Source: Actinomycetota bacterium (lineage in GTDB: Bacteria; Actinomycetota; Acidimicrobiia; Acidimicrobiales; Ilumatobacteraceae). From it: a stretch of 64,000 bases of DNA. The notes below the pieces were generated by a model. That model saw only the letters and a list, made by a program, of their open reading frames with translations, was not told the DNA's origin and did not search any database. Shown here in pieces: positions 50,052-58,190 of this stretch (position 1 is the first letter of the stretch; every line of letters begins with the position of its first letter). A program made the position numbers and the translations under genes. The DNA is taken from positions 1 to 64,000 of the forward strand of contig VGAC01000009.1 of assembly GCA_016870865.1 (NCBI GenBank), read 5' to 3'.

Positions 50052-51251
50052 TCAGTTGACGGGGCCGATGATGATCGACCCGTTGTGGCCGCCGAAGCCG
50101 AAATTGTTCGACATCGTGGGGCCCGGCGACCACGGCCGAGGAGATCCGACGACGAGATCGATGTCGAGTTGGGGATCAAGGGCCGTCGTTCCGGCCGTCG
50201 GTGGGATGAGATTCTTCTCGAACGACATCAGTACCGCCGCTGCCTCCAGCGCGCCGGCGGCACCCAGGGCGTGACCGGTGACGCCTTTCGTCGAGGTGAC
50301 CGCCGGCCGGTGGCTTCCGAACACCTCTTTCATGGCCTGTGCTTCGGCTGCGTCGTTGAGTGGTGTGGATGTTCCGTGCGCGTTCACCTGGACGATGTCG
50401 GTGGGGGACAGCCCGGCGTCTTCCAGGGCAAGGCGCATGCAGACCTGTGCACCCACGCCACCGGGTGAAGGTGCCGTGATGTGGTAAGCGTCGGCGTTGC
50501 TCGCCGCGCCGAGGACCTCGCCCAGAATCCTGGCACCGCGCGCCACCGCATGATCCCAACGCTCCAGGATCAGCACTGCGGACCCCTCACCCATGACGAA
50601 CCCGTCGCGATCTGCGTCGAAAGGCTTGCTCGCGCCCGTGGTTGACAGCGCGGTCATGTTGCCGAAACCGGCGAGTGATGTGGGTGTTGCCGCGGCCTCT
50701 GATCCCCCGGTGGCGACGGCGTCACAGACGCCGTATGCGACGAGTCGTGCCGCGTAGCCAATGGCGTGCGTCGAGGCCGCGCAGGCGGTGCAGATCGTTT
50801 CGTTCGGACCGCGCAGGCCGTGTCGCATCGAGATGGCGGCCCCGGCGGCATTGGCCATCATCATCGGAACGAGGAAAGGGGACACGCGTCGCGAGCCTTT
50901 TTCAAGAAACACCCCGACCTGCTCTTCGAGGGTATGGAGACCGCCGACGCCGGTGGCAAAGATGGTCCCGAACCGACCCCTGTCGGCGGTGATGTCGCCG
51001 GCCTGGGCGAACGCCTCTGCGGCGGCAGCGAGGGCGAATTGCTCGGCGCGATCGGCGCGGCGGGCTTCTTTCGGGTTGTCGAAGTAGGGGGAAGGGTCCC
51101 AATCAGTGATCTCAACGGCCTTGGTGTCGCGCAGACCGGGTCCAAGGAGACCGCACCAGAACGCCTCCCGACCAAGACCGGATGGGGCAACCACGCCAAG
51201 ACCGGTGATGGCCACTCGCCGGGGGCCGCCTCCGTCCAACGGGTTGCGCAT
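50052..51251 (-). CDS. fabF: 3-Oxoacyl-ACP synthase II
   Basis: 399-aa condensing enzyme with the Cys157-His292-His327 triad (T-A-C-A-A-S, N-A-H-G-T-S-T, K-G-V-T-G-H-A-L-G). It elongates acyl-ACP with malonyl-ACP. It is the last gene of the minus-strand fabD-fabH-fabG-acpP-fabF unit. The ATG shares one base with the acpP stop (TGATG), so translation is coupled. Confidence 0.96.
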   Translation of the reverse strand: MRNPLDGGGPRRVAITGLGVVAPSGLGREAFWCGLLGPGLRDTKAVEITDWDPSPYFDNPKEARRADRAEQFALAAAAEAFAQAGDITADRGRFGTIFATGVGGLHTLEEQVGVFLEKGSRRVSPFLVPMMMANAAGAAISMRHGLRGPNETICTACAASTHAIGYAARLVAYGVCDAVATGGSEAAATPTSLAGFGNMTALSTTGASKPFDADRDGFVMGEGSAVLILERWDHAVARGARILGEVLGAASNADAYHITAPSPGGVGAQVCMRLALEDAGLSPTDIVQVNAHGTSTPLNDAAEAQAMKEVFGSHRPAVTSTKGVTGHALGAAGALEAAAVLMSFEKNLIPPTAGTTALDPQLDIDLVVGSPRPWSPGPTMSNNFGFGGHNGSIIIGPVN

Positions 51252-51487
51252 CAGAGTTTTGAGACCACCAGGTCGAATGCCTGGCCGACGGTGCGGATGT
51301 CCTTTAGGTCTTCTTCGGGTACCTCAACATCGAACTCTTCTTCGAGTGCCATGACGAGTTCAACAAGGTCGAGGCTGTCGGCATCGAGGTCGTCACCAAA
51401 GGTGGCCTCTCTGGTGATCTGCGACGCATCAACGGAGAGAACATCGACGGCGCACTTGGTGAATCGGGCGAAGAGGTCATCGCTCAT
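51251..51487 (-). CDS. acpP: Acyl carrier protein
   Basis: 78-aa acidic four-helix protein. Ser38 in D-A-D-S-L-D-L-V-E-L is the phosphopantetheine site. AAAGGAG six bases before ATG 51487 is one of the few strong Shine-Dalgarno sequences in the window, as expected for an abundant protein in a leadered mRNA. Confidence 0.97.
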   Translation of the reverse strand: MSDDLFARFTKCAVDVLSVDASQITREATFGDDLDADSLDLVELVMALEEEFDVEVPEEDLKDIRTVGQAFDLVVSKL

Positions 51488-51544
51488 GGTTGCTCCTTTG
51501 GGTGAGTTGGGTCATTCTGGCAGAAACACGGGCACGCCTTGGGC

Positions 51545-52264
51545 TCAGTGACCCATTCCCAATCCACCGTCGACGGGGATGACCGCGCCGGTGATGTAGG
51601 CGGCAGCGTCGGAGGCGAGGAAAGCAACAACCTCGGCGATTTCGTCGACGGTTGCCATGCGACCGAGCGGAACCGCAGCCGTGAGTTCTGCGAGGCGGTC
51701 CGCGCCGAGGGCCGCCGTCATGTCGGTGGCGACGGGCCCGGGGGCAACAACGTTGACCGTGATGTTGCGCGAACCAAGCTCACGTGCCAATGACCGGGCG
51801 AGGCCGACAAGGCCCGCCTTCGACGCCGCGTAGTTCGCCTGTCCGGCCGAGCCGAGCAGACCCACGACTGACGACATGAGAATGATCCGCCCGTAGCGGG
51901 CTCGCAACATTTGTTGCGATGCGCGCTTGGAAACCCGGTATGCGGCGGTGAGGTTGGCGTCGATCACCGATGTGAAGTCGTTCTCGCTCATCCGTACGAA
52001 GAGGCCGTCTTTGGTGACGCCCGCATTCGACACGAGGACCTCGACCTTGCCGAGTTTCTCCTCGATTCCCACGAAGGCCGCCTCGACCGACTCTGCGGAG
52101 GTGACGTCACACTTGACCGTGAGAACACCCGCATCGGTGAGGACTGCGGGAGGCGTGGTGGAGTTGTAAGTGACGGCCACCTTGTCACCGATGCCCGCGA
52201 AGCGCAGTGCACATGCGGCACCGATACCCCTTGATCCGCCGGTGATGAGAACGACCCGTGACAC
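51545..52264 (-). CDS. fabG: 3-Oxoacyl-ACP reductase
   Basis: 239-aa SDR: T-G-G-S-R-G-I-G, N-A-G-V-T-K-D and Y-A-A-S-K, with V-N-V-V-A-P-G-P and the C-terminal V-D-G-G-L-G-M common to FabG. The preceding residue in S-N-A-G is Ser where most FabG have Asn. The GTG start lies one base past the fabH stop. A 57-base gap to acpP holds the acpP ribosome-binding site. Confidence 0.94.
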   Translation of the reverse strand: MSRVVLITGGSRGIGAACALRFAGIGDKVAVTYNSTTPPAVLTDAGVLTVKCDVTSAESVEAAFVGIEEKLGKVEVLVSNAGVTKDGLFVRMSENDFTSVIDANLTAAYRVSKRASQQMLRARYGRIILMSSVVGLLGSAGQANYAASKAGLVGLARSLARELGSRNITVNVVAPGPVATDMTAALGADRLAELTAAVPLGRMATVDEIAEVVAFLASDAAAYITGAVIPVDGGLGMGH

Positions 52265-52265
52265 G

Positions 52266-53213
52266 TCAGTTTCCCCAACGAATGACCGCGCTGGCGGCGG
52301 TCATTCCTGCTCCGAAGCCAACGAGCAGTACGAGATCACCCGGAGAAACACGTCCACCGTCGGCCGCGTCGAAGAGAGCAAGGGGGATCGACGCGGACGA
52401 AGTATTGCCGGTCTCACTGATACACACGGCCGCGCGGGCCATCGGTATGCCCAATCGATCGCACGCGGCTGAGATGATACGAATGTTGGCCTGGTGAGGA
52501 ACGATGAGCGCGATGTCGTCGGCGCCGACGCCGGCGACAGCCATCGACTTCTCGGCCGAGTCGACCATGATCCGAACCGCGCGACGGAAGACTTCCCGGC
52601 CTTCCATGAAGATCGTCCCGCCGATGTCACAGAACAGCAACTCCTCGGCCGAACCGTCCGAGTCGAGGTCCCAGGCCAGTAACTGCCCGGGGCCGTCGGT
52701 GGCTTCGAGGACCGCCGCACCGCTGCCGTCGGCGAACAGGACTGCGGTGTTCCTGTCGTCCCAGTCGGTGACGCGGGACAGTGTGTCGGTGCCAATGAGG
52801 AGAACCTTGCGTGACCCCATGGCGATGAGGCCGTGGGCAACAACGGTGGCGTAGACGAATCCGCTGCACGCCGCGTTCACGTCGAACGCTCCGCACTTGA
52901 GACCAAGGCCGAGTTGGACGGTGGCCGACGTGGCGGGCACGGTGCGATCGGGTGTGGTGGTCGCCAACACGAGGGCGTCGATGTCGAGTGGGTCGACATT
53001 TGCCATCGCGAGCGCCAGTCGCCCACTTTGGATGGAAAGACCGGCCGTCGTTCCACCCACGTGACGACGTTCGATTCCCGTACGCTCGCGGATCCACTGG
53101 TCCGACGTCTCAACCATCGCCTCCAGGTCATGGTTCGTGAGTACCTTGGGAGGTAGCGCTCGACCCCATCCCGTGAAACGGGCACCGACGGCGTTTTTGG
53201 GGATGGGCGGCAT
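52266..53213 (-). CDS. fabH: 3-Oxoacyl-ACP synthase III
   Basis: 315-aa initiating condensing enzyme with Cys116 (N-A-A-C-S-G-F), His240 (P-H-Q-A-N) and Asn270 (T-G-N-T-S-S). It joins acyl-CoA and malonyl-ACP to start chains. An uninterrupted frame extends far upstream of ATG 53213, but that extension is antisense or out-of-frame to fabD, tRNA-Leu and the regulator gene and is not coding. Confidence 0.95.
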   Translation of the reverse strand: MPPIPKNAVGARFTGWGRALPPKVLTNHDLEAMVETSDQWIRERTGIERRHVGGTTAGLSIQSGRLALAMANVDPLDIDALVLATTTPDRTVPATSATVQLGLGLKCGAFDVNAACSGFVYATVVAHGLIAMGSRKVLLIGTDTLSRVTDWDDRNTAVLFADGSGAAVLEATDGPGQLLAWDLDSDGSAEELLFCDIGGTIFMEGREVFRRAVRIMVDSAEKSMAVAGVGADDIALIVPHQANIRIISAACDRLGIPMARAAVCISETGNTSSASIPLALFDAADGGRVSPGDLVLLVGFGAGMTAASAVIRWGN

Positions 53214-53215
53214 GG

Positions 53216-54391
53216 TCAGTGCGTCCGCAGCCAGGCGATGGGTTGTCGGTGCGTGACTCGCTCTCCGTCGACGGCGATGTAGCTCTGCAATATTCCGGCA
53301 AAGGCACTGCGCACCTCGGTGTCCCCGACGCGTCCCAGCAGGTCGCCGACGTTGATGCGGGTGCCACCGGGGTGCAACGTGTCGGGGCAAAAGATGCCCG
53401 CGCAGGGGCTCACGACCAGACGTTCGGTGGCGAAGAGATGTTCGCCATCGAGGGGAGCCGGACCCGCCGGCGCCGCCCTGTTGACCCAGTCGATGAGCTT
53501 GTCGAGCTCGTCGGGAGTTGCGACGCTGATGGTCCTTGCGCGGCTGACGGTACGTTTCGCCATGCCGGTGAGAACCCCTCCGGGACCGAGTTCCACGAAG
53601 CCGGTCACACCCGCTCCGGCCATGGTCAGCAGGCAGTGTTTCCAGCGCACGGGGCTGGAGAGCTGCGCCGAGAGGAGCGAGATCCATTCGTCGGCTTCGT
53701 CGTGGGGGAGAGCATCCACGTTCGAGACGACGGCGACCTCGGCATCGCGGACATGTGCTCGGGCGATCGCCCGGCGCAGGCGATCGCGTGCCGCGGCCAT
53801 GAACGGGGTGTGGAACGCACCGGACACCGGAAGTGACATGACTTTCTTCGCGCCGAGTTCTTTGGCGTGAAATGCGGCGGCTTCGACCCCCGCCGGGGAA
53901 CCGGCGATGACGACCTGGCCCGGTGCGTTGAAATTGGCGACCCAGACATCGGAGTCGGCACGACGACAGGCCACCTCCACGGTGTCGTCGTCGAGGCCGA
54001 GAACGGCCGACATTGTTCCGGGTGATGCGCTCCCGGCCTCGTGCATCGCCGACGCCCGCTCGGCGACGAGGGCGACGCCTTCGTCGAAGGCGAAGGCACC
54101 CGTGGCGGTGAGCGCGGTGTACTCGCCAAGCGAATGACCGGCACAGAAACTCGGTTCGATACCGAGACGCTCGACAGCGTCGAGCACCATCAGCGACGAC
54201 ACGTAGGTCGTCAGTTGGGCGTTTCGGGTGTCCTTTAGTTCTTCGGCATCGGCCTCGAGGAGGAGCCTGCCGACGTCGCGACCCGCAATCTCGGAAGCCT
54301 CGCCGACCAGTTCCCAACTCTCGTGGTCCACCCATGGACGGCCCATGCCCGGACGCTGGGAGCCCTGGCCGGGGAAGGTGAACGCGAGCAC
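53216..54391 (-). CDS. fabD: Malonyl-CoA:ACP transacylase with C-terminal biotinyl/lipoyl-like domain
   Basis: 391-aa protein. Residues 1-300 are FabD: F-P-G-Q-G-S-Q, nucleophile Ser87 in G-H-S-L-G-E and His194 in S-G-A-F-H. Residues about 323-391 form an extra domain: L-V-V-S-P-C-A-G-I-F, G-D-L-L-G, V-R-S-A-F-A-G-I-L and V-D-G-E-R-V-T-H-R-Q-P-I-A-W-L. This is the spacing of a biotinyl/lipoyl barrel-sandwich hybrid, but the usual M-K-M lysine hairpin is shortened and has no Lys. The leaderless GTG 54391 (TATCCT six bases upstream) replaces a longer start at 54415. Confidence 0.92.
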   Translation of the reverse strand: MLAFTFPGQGSQRPGMGRPWVDHESWELVGEASEIAGRDVGRLLLEADAEELKDTRNAQLTTYVSSLMVLDAVERLGIEPSFCAGHSLGEYTALTATGAFAFDEGVALVAERASAMHEAGSASPGTMSAVLGLDDDTVEVACRRADSDVWVANFNAPGQVVIAGSPAGVEAAAFHAKELGAKKVMSLPVSGAFHTPFMAAARDRLRRAIARAHVRDAEVAVVSNVDALPHDEADEWISLLSAQLSSPVRWKHCLLTMAGAGVTGFVELGPGGVLTGMAKRTVSRARTISVATPDELDKLIDWVNRAAPAGPAPLDGEHLFATERLVVSPCAGIFCPDTLHPGGTRINVGDLLGRVGDTEVRSAFAGILQSYIAVDGERVTHRQPIAWLRTH

Positions 54392-54397
54392 ATGTCG

Positions 54398-54403
54398 AGG
54401 ATA
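54398..54403 (-). promoter_or_regulatory. -10 box TATCCT for the fab operon
   Basis: Minus-strand TATCCT ends six bases before GTG 54391 and fixes the fabD start. Confidence 0.55.
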
Positions 54404-54482
54404 GACCGTGGGCAAATCGAGCGTCGTTTTCGCAACCGGCCAGTAGTCTTTGCGTTCCCATCGCGATGGCTGTGTCGCGGCG

Positions 54483-54565
54483 GCCCGAGTGGCGGAATGG
54501 CAGACGCGGCGGACTCAAAATCCGCTGTCCGGAAGGGCGTGTGGGTTCGACTCCCACCTTGGGCA
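54483..54565 (+). tRNA. tRNA-Leu (anticodon CAA)
   Basis: The acceptor strand GCCCGAG (54483-54489) pairs with CTTGGGC (54558-54564), discriminator A. The anticodon loop CTCAAAA gives CAA, decoding UUG. The long variable arm (class II) and the T-arm GGTTCGACTCCC are clear. CCA is not encoded. Confidence 0.95.
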
Positions 54566-54607
54566 CCGGTGTTCGAAAGCAATGCTCGCAAAAGGAACGG
54601 TCGTGAC

Positions 54608-54916
54608 ATGAATGGAGGTTGGCTCTTGAATCGACGTCTCGAACAGAACGCCACGCGGCTCCGTGCGGCGCGCGCCAAACTCGCTCTGGCTGACGAGCAC
54701 TTGTCCGCACTCCAAGACGAGGCGTCAACCCAGGAGTTGCGTGCCATCGTTTCGGAAACACCCGACGCGGCGTTCGAATACCGCAGGGCAACCGCGCATG
54801 CAGCGGCGATGCGACGTCACCGAGACGAACTGCGCGACGAAGTCGCCGAGCTCGAGGTGCGCCAGGACCAGTTACTGGATCGGCTCTCGTCGGCCCGTGA
54901 CAACGGCAGTCTGTGA
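54608..54916 (+). CDS. Small coiled-coil protein upstream of the ANTAR regulator
   Basis: 102-aa charged protein with an almost wholly helical, heptad-rich sequence (R-R-L-E-Q-N-A-T-R-L-R-A-A-R; E-V-A-E-L-E-V-R-Q-D-Q-L-L-D-R-L). No family is recognised. AAAGGAA lies about 10 bases before ATG 54608. Its TGA overlaps the regulator ATG (TGATG), so the pair is coupled, suggesting a functional link to the regulator or its RNA targets. Confidence 0.7.
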   Translation: MNGGWLLNRRLEQNATRLRAARAKLALADEHLSALQDEASTQELRAIVSETPDAAFEYRRATAHAAAMRRHRDELRDEVAELEVRQDQLLDRLSSARDNGSL

Positions 54917-55491
54917 TGGCCACCCGCGTCGTGATCGCCGAGGACGAAGCGATCATCCGCCTCGACCTGCGTGAAACGCTCGAAGAAGAGGGATACGAGG
55001 TCGTGGCAGAGACGGGGCGAGGTGACAAAGCGGTGGAACTCGTGCGTGAGCACCGTCCCGACCTTGCGATCCTGGACATCAAGATGCCCGGGCTCGACGG
55101 CCTCGAAGCATCCCGGGCGATCTGTGCGGAGAAGTTGTGTCCGGTGGTCCTGCTCACGGCGTTCAGTCAGCGTGAAATCGTCGAGCAGGCCCGAGATGCG
55201 GGTGCGCTGGCCTACATCGTCAAGCCGTTCCAGAAGTCCGATCTCGTGCCCGCGATCGAGGTCGCACTCGGACGATTCCGCGAAATTCAGTTGTTGGCCA
55301 ACGAGGTGGGTGCGCTCGAAGAGCAACTCGAGACAAGAAAAGTGATCGACCGCGCCAAGGGTGTTCTCATTGACAAGGCGGGTATGTCCGAGTCCGACGC
55401 GTACGCCTTCATTCAACGTGCCGCAATGTCCGAGCGCACCAAGATGCGTGACGTCGCAGAGAAAATTCTGGCCGGCAGCCTCTTGCCCTAG
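54916..55491 (+). CDS. ANTAR-domain response regulator (PdtaR-like)
   Basis: 191-aa regulator. The receiver has E-D-E-A near residue 10, Asp54 in A-I-L-D-I-K-M-P-G and Lys in I-V-K-P-F. The C-terminal three-helix ANTAR domain (about 135-190, V-I-D-R-A-K-G-V-L) binds dual-hexaloop RNA and prevents transcription termination. Mycobacterial PdtaR (Rv1626) occupies the same place upstream of polA. GTG 54913 is the alternative start. No kinase is adjacent. Confidence 0.92.
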   Translation: MATRVVIAEDEAIIRLDLRETLEEEGYEVVAETGRGDKAVELVREHRPDLAILDIKMPGLDGLEASRAICAEKLCPVVLLTAFSQREIVEQARDAGALAYIVKPFQKSDLVPAIEVALGRFREIQLLANEVGALEEQLETRKVIDRAKGVLIDKAGMSESDAYAFIQRAAMSERTKMRDVAEKILAGSLLP

Positions 55492-55494
55492 ATT
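55489..55494 (+). promoter_or_regulatory. -10 box TAGATT overlapping the regulator stop
   Basis: TAGATT begins with the TAG stop of the ANTAR regulator and ends six bases before ATG 55501, not before the polA start. Confidence 0.5.
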
Positions 55495-55500
55495 GGCGGC

Positions 55501-55521
55501 ATGGGGCGGTCGGACCGATGA
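55501..55521 (+). CDS. Six-codon leaderless mini-ORF coupled to polA
   Basis: ATG 55501 follows the TAGATT box with the same spacing seen for full genes. It encodes M-G-R-S-D-R, and its TGA (55519-55521) overlaps the polA ATG as ATGA. Ribosomes would load on the leaderless ATG, stop after six codons and restart on polA, which has no good Shine-Dalgarno sequence of its own. The peptide probably has no function in itself. Confidence 0.45.
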   Translation: MGRSDR

Positions 55522-58184
55522 AGTGTCTGGCGCTCGACGGCAACTCGCTTGCATACCGGGCGTTCTTCGCATTGCCGAGCGACATGGCGACCTCCACGGG
55601 CCAGATTACGAACGCCGTCGTCGGCTTCACGTCGATGCTCGTCAACCTGGTGAAGGACCAGCAGCCCGACTCGATCATCGTCGTCTTCGACCGCCCGGAA
55701 AAAACCTTCCGCCACGAGGCGGTACCCGAGTACAAGGCGCAGCGAGAGGCGGCTCCCGATGCCCTGCGCAGCCAGATGGGAATCATCCGCGAACTGCTCG
55801 AGGCACTCGGAATCGTTGCTCTCGACATGGCCGGTTTCGAGGGTGACGACATCATCGCGACGCTCGCAAGGATGTGTCGCGTCGCCGGGGATGACATCGT
55901 CATCGTGACGGGGGACCGCGACAGCTACCAATTGGTGAGTGACCCTCATGTGAAGGTCCTCTACAACAAGCGTGGAGTCAGCGACTACGCACTCTACGAC
56001 GAGGCGGGGATCCTCGAGCGCACGGGTGTCAGGCCATCCCGTTACGTCGACTACGCATCGTTGCGTGGGGACCCCAGCGACAATCTCGTGGGTGCGAACG
56101 GAGTCGGTGAGAAGACGGCTGCAAAGTTGGTCAACGACTACCCGGATCTCGTGGCAATCCTCGATTCCTTCGACGAACAGACGCCGAAACTCAAGGCCGC
56201 CCTGGTGGAAGGCCGGGAACGCGTGCTTCGCAATGCCTCGGTGATGGTGTTGCGCGACGATCTCGCCATTGACGTGCACCCCGCGGGGTGTCAACCCCGT
56301 CCCGACTGGGCCGCAACGCAGAGAATCCTGGACTTTCTTGAAATGCGCACGATGTCCAAGCGCCTGCGGGAGGTGTTCGGGCAATGGTCGAGGGACGTCG
56401 GCGATCCCGGCATCGGTGACGGTGGTCGCCCCTTGGCGCGGGCGTCGCTTTCAGCGCAGTTCGAAAGATGGAGTGCAAAGAACGAGCGCGCGCTCACTGC
56501 CGAAATTGCGGCTGTGGCGTCGGTTGCGGTCTTTGACTGCGGCGACGCGGGAGCGGTGTTGGCGATTGGTGACGATGCTGCTGCTCGGTGCATCGCCTTT
56601 TCGCCCACTGATTTCGGGGCCTTGTCGGGCTGTCTGGGTGCGGCGCGGAGGGTCCTGGCGCACGATGGCAAACCGCTGTGGAGGCGGATCCTCGAGGCGG
56701 GCTTGAACATCGGTCGTCTCGGCTTCGACACCGCCATCGCGGCCTACCTGCTCGATCCCGTCGAGGGCGGTCATCGAATCGATCGGCTCGTGGCGGCGCA
56801 CCTCGACGTCGTTCTGCCCGTCGGTAAGTCCGAGTCGAACGGTGAGCTCGACTTCGGCGGATCAACCCCGGGTGATGAGGGTGCGTTCGCGGCGGGTGCG
56901 TCTCGCGCGCGTGCCGTTGCCGCACTCGTCGGACCGCTCGACGCCGCGCTTGAGGCATCGGGGATGAAATCGCTGTTCGACGATGTGGAGATGCCCCTCG
57001 TGGGTGTCCTCACCCGAATGGAAGTGCGGGGCATTGGTGTTGACATCGTGACCCTCGACGAGATCACACAAAGCCTCACAGCACGGACCACCGAACTGGC
57101 CGCGGTTCTCCGTGGCTTGGCCGGACACGAGTTCAATCTGAACTCACCCACGCAACTGCAAAAGATCCTCTTCGACGAGCGAGGTCTCTCCAAGGGCAAG
57201 AAGACGAAAACCGGTTACAGCACCGACGCGGCGACCCTGGAAAAACTGCGCGACGAGTGGCCCGAATTCATAGATGCACTGCTGGAGTACCGCGAGGTCG
57301 AGAAGTTGCGCGGGACCTACGGCGAGGGTTTGCGGGGTGTCGTGGCGCGCGACAGTCGGATCCACGCCGTATTCAACCAAACCGTGGCACGCACGGGCCG
57401 TCTGAGCAGTGAGAGCCCGAACCTCCACAACATCCCCGTTCGCAGCGAGATGGGCAAGGTGTTCCGGACCGCCTTCATCGCGAGCGAGGACTGCGAATTG
57501 TTGGTCGCCGACTACAACCAGATCGAACTGCGCTGCATCGCTCACCTGGCGGCCGATCCGGGCCTCATTGCGTCGTTCACTGCCGGCGTCGACATTCACA
57601 GTGCAACTGCGTCCCGCGTGTTTTCAGTCGACGCGAAGTCCGTCACGGCCGACCAGCGCTCGAAAGCCAAGATGGTGTCCTACGGGTTGGCTTACGGCAT
57701 GGAGGCGTACGGTCTGTCACAACGACTTGCCATCGACGTGCCCGAGGCGACCGAAATTCTCGATGCGTACTTTGCGGCGTTTCCGGCCGTTCGGGCCTAC
57801 ATGGATCGAACCGTGACCGAGGCCCGCAATCGTGGCTACACCGAAACCTTGTTCGGGCGGCGGCGACCGATTCCGGAATTGACGAGTGACAACTTTCGTA
57901 TCCGTCAAGCCGGCGAACGTCAGGCGATGAATGCAGGGATTCAGGGACTCGCCGCCGACATCTTCAAGATCGCACTCGTGCGCATCGACCGCGAACTCGA
58001 CTCAGCGGGTCTGTCGTCGCGTCTGGTTCTCCAGGTCCACGACGAGGTGATCGTCGAGTCACCTCTGGCCGAGAAGGAGATGGTCGAAAATCTGGTGCTT
58101 GGGATCATGCGTGGTGCAGCCGAACTCACGGTGCCACTCGAAGTGAACGCTGCCTGGGGCCGCTCATGGGCCGACGCGAAATGA
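55518..58184 (+). CDS. polA: DNA polymerase I
   Basis: 888-aa polymerase. The N-terminal 5' nuclease domain (1-290) has L-A-L-D-G-N-S, F-D-R-P, G-D-R-D and G-D-P-S-D-N. A middle 3'-5' exonuclease-like domain (about 320-480) appears to have lost the catalytic acids, as in other actinobacteria. The polymerase domain has D-Y-N-Q-I-E-L-R, the O-helix K-M-V-S-Y-G-L-A-Y-G and Q-V-H-D-E. It acts in Okazaki-fragment processing and repair. Its start overlaps the mini-ORF stop. Confidence 0.97.
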   Translation: MKCLALDGNSLAYRAFFALPSDMATSTGQITNAVVGFTSMLVNLVKDQQPDSIIVVFDRPEKTFRHEAVPEYKAQREAAPDALRSQMGIIRELLEALGIVALDMAGFEGDDIIATLARMCRVAGDDIVIVTGDRDSYQLVSDPHVKVLYNKRGVSDYALYDEAGILERTGVRPSRYVDYASLRGDPSDNLVGANGVGEKTAAKLVNDYPDLVAILDSFDEQTPKLKAALVEGRERVLRNASVMVLRDDLAIDVHPAGCQPRPDWAATQRILDFLEMRTMSKRLREVFGQWSRDVGDPGIGDGGRPLARASLSAQFERWSAKNERALTAEIAAVASVAVFDCGDAGAVLAIGDDAAARCIAFSPTDFGALSGCLGAARRVLAHDGKPLWRRILEAGLNIGRLGFDTAIAAYLLDPVEGGHRIDRLVAAHLDVVLPVGKSESNGELDFGGSTPGDEGAFAAGASRARAVAALVGPLDAALEASGMKSLFDDVEMPLVGVLTRMEVRGIGVDIVTLDEITQSLTARTTELAAVLRGLAGHEFNLNSPTQLQKILFDERGLSKGKKTKTGYSTDAATLEKLRDEWPEFIDALLEYREVEKLRGTYGEGLRGVVARDSRIHAVFNQTVARTGRLSSESPNLHNIPVRSEMGKVFRTAFIASEDCELLVADYNQIELRCIAHLAADPGLIASFTAGVDIHSATASRVFSVDAKSVTADQRSKAKMVSYGLAYGMEAYGLSQRLAIDVPEATEILDAYFAAFPAVRAYMDRTVTEARNRGYTETLFGRRRPIPELTSDNFRIRQAGERQAMNAGIQGLAADIFKIALVRIDRELDSAGLSSRLVLQVHDEVIVESPLAEKEMVENLVLGIMRGAAELTVPLEVNAAWGRSWADAK

Positions 58185-58190
58185 CGCGGC

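Noticed and set aside
48151-50133. 660-codon minus-strand frame over trpB, trpA, bcp and fabZ
   Set aside because: It lies opposite four well-supported genes with clear motifs; its translation is His/Arg-rich with no recognisable family.
53214-55157. Very long minus-strand frame continuous with fabH (963 codons)
   Set aside because: Upstream of ATG 53213 the frame runs antisense or out of frame through fabD, tRNA-Leu, the coiled-coil gene and the ANTAR gene. Its product is Arg/His-rich with no known domains, a usual artefact in high-GC DNA.
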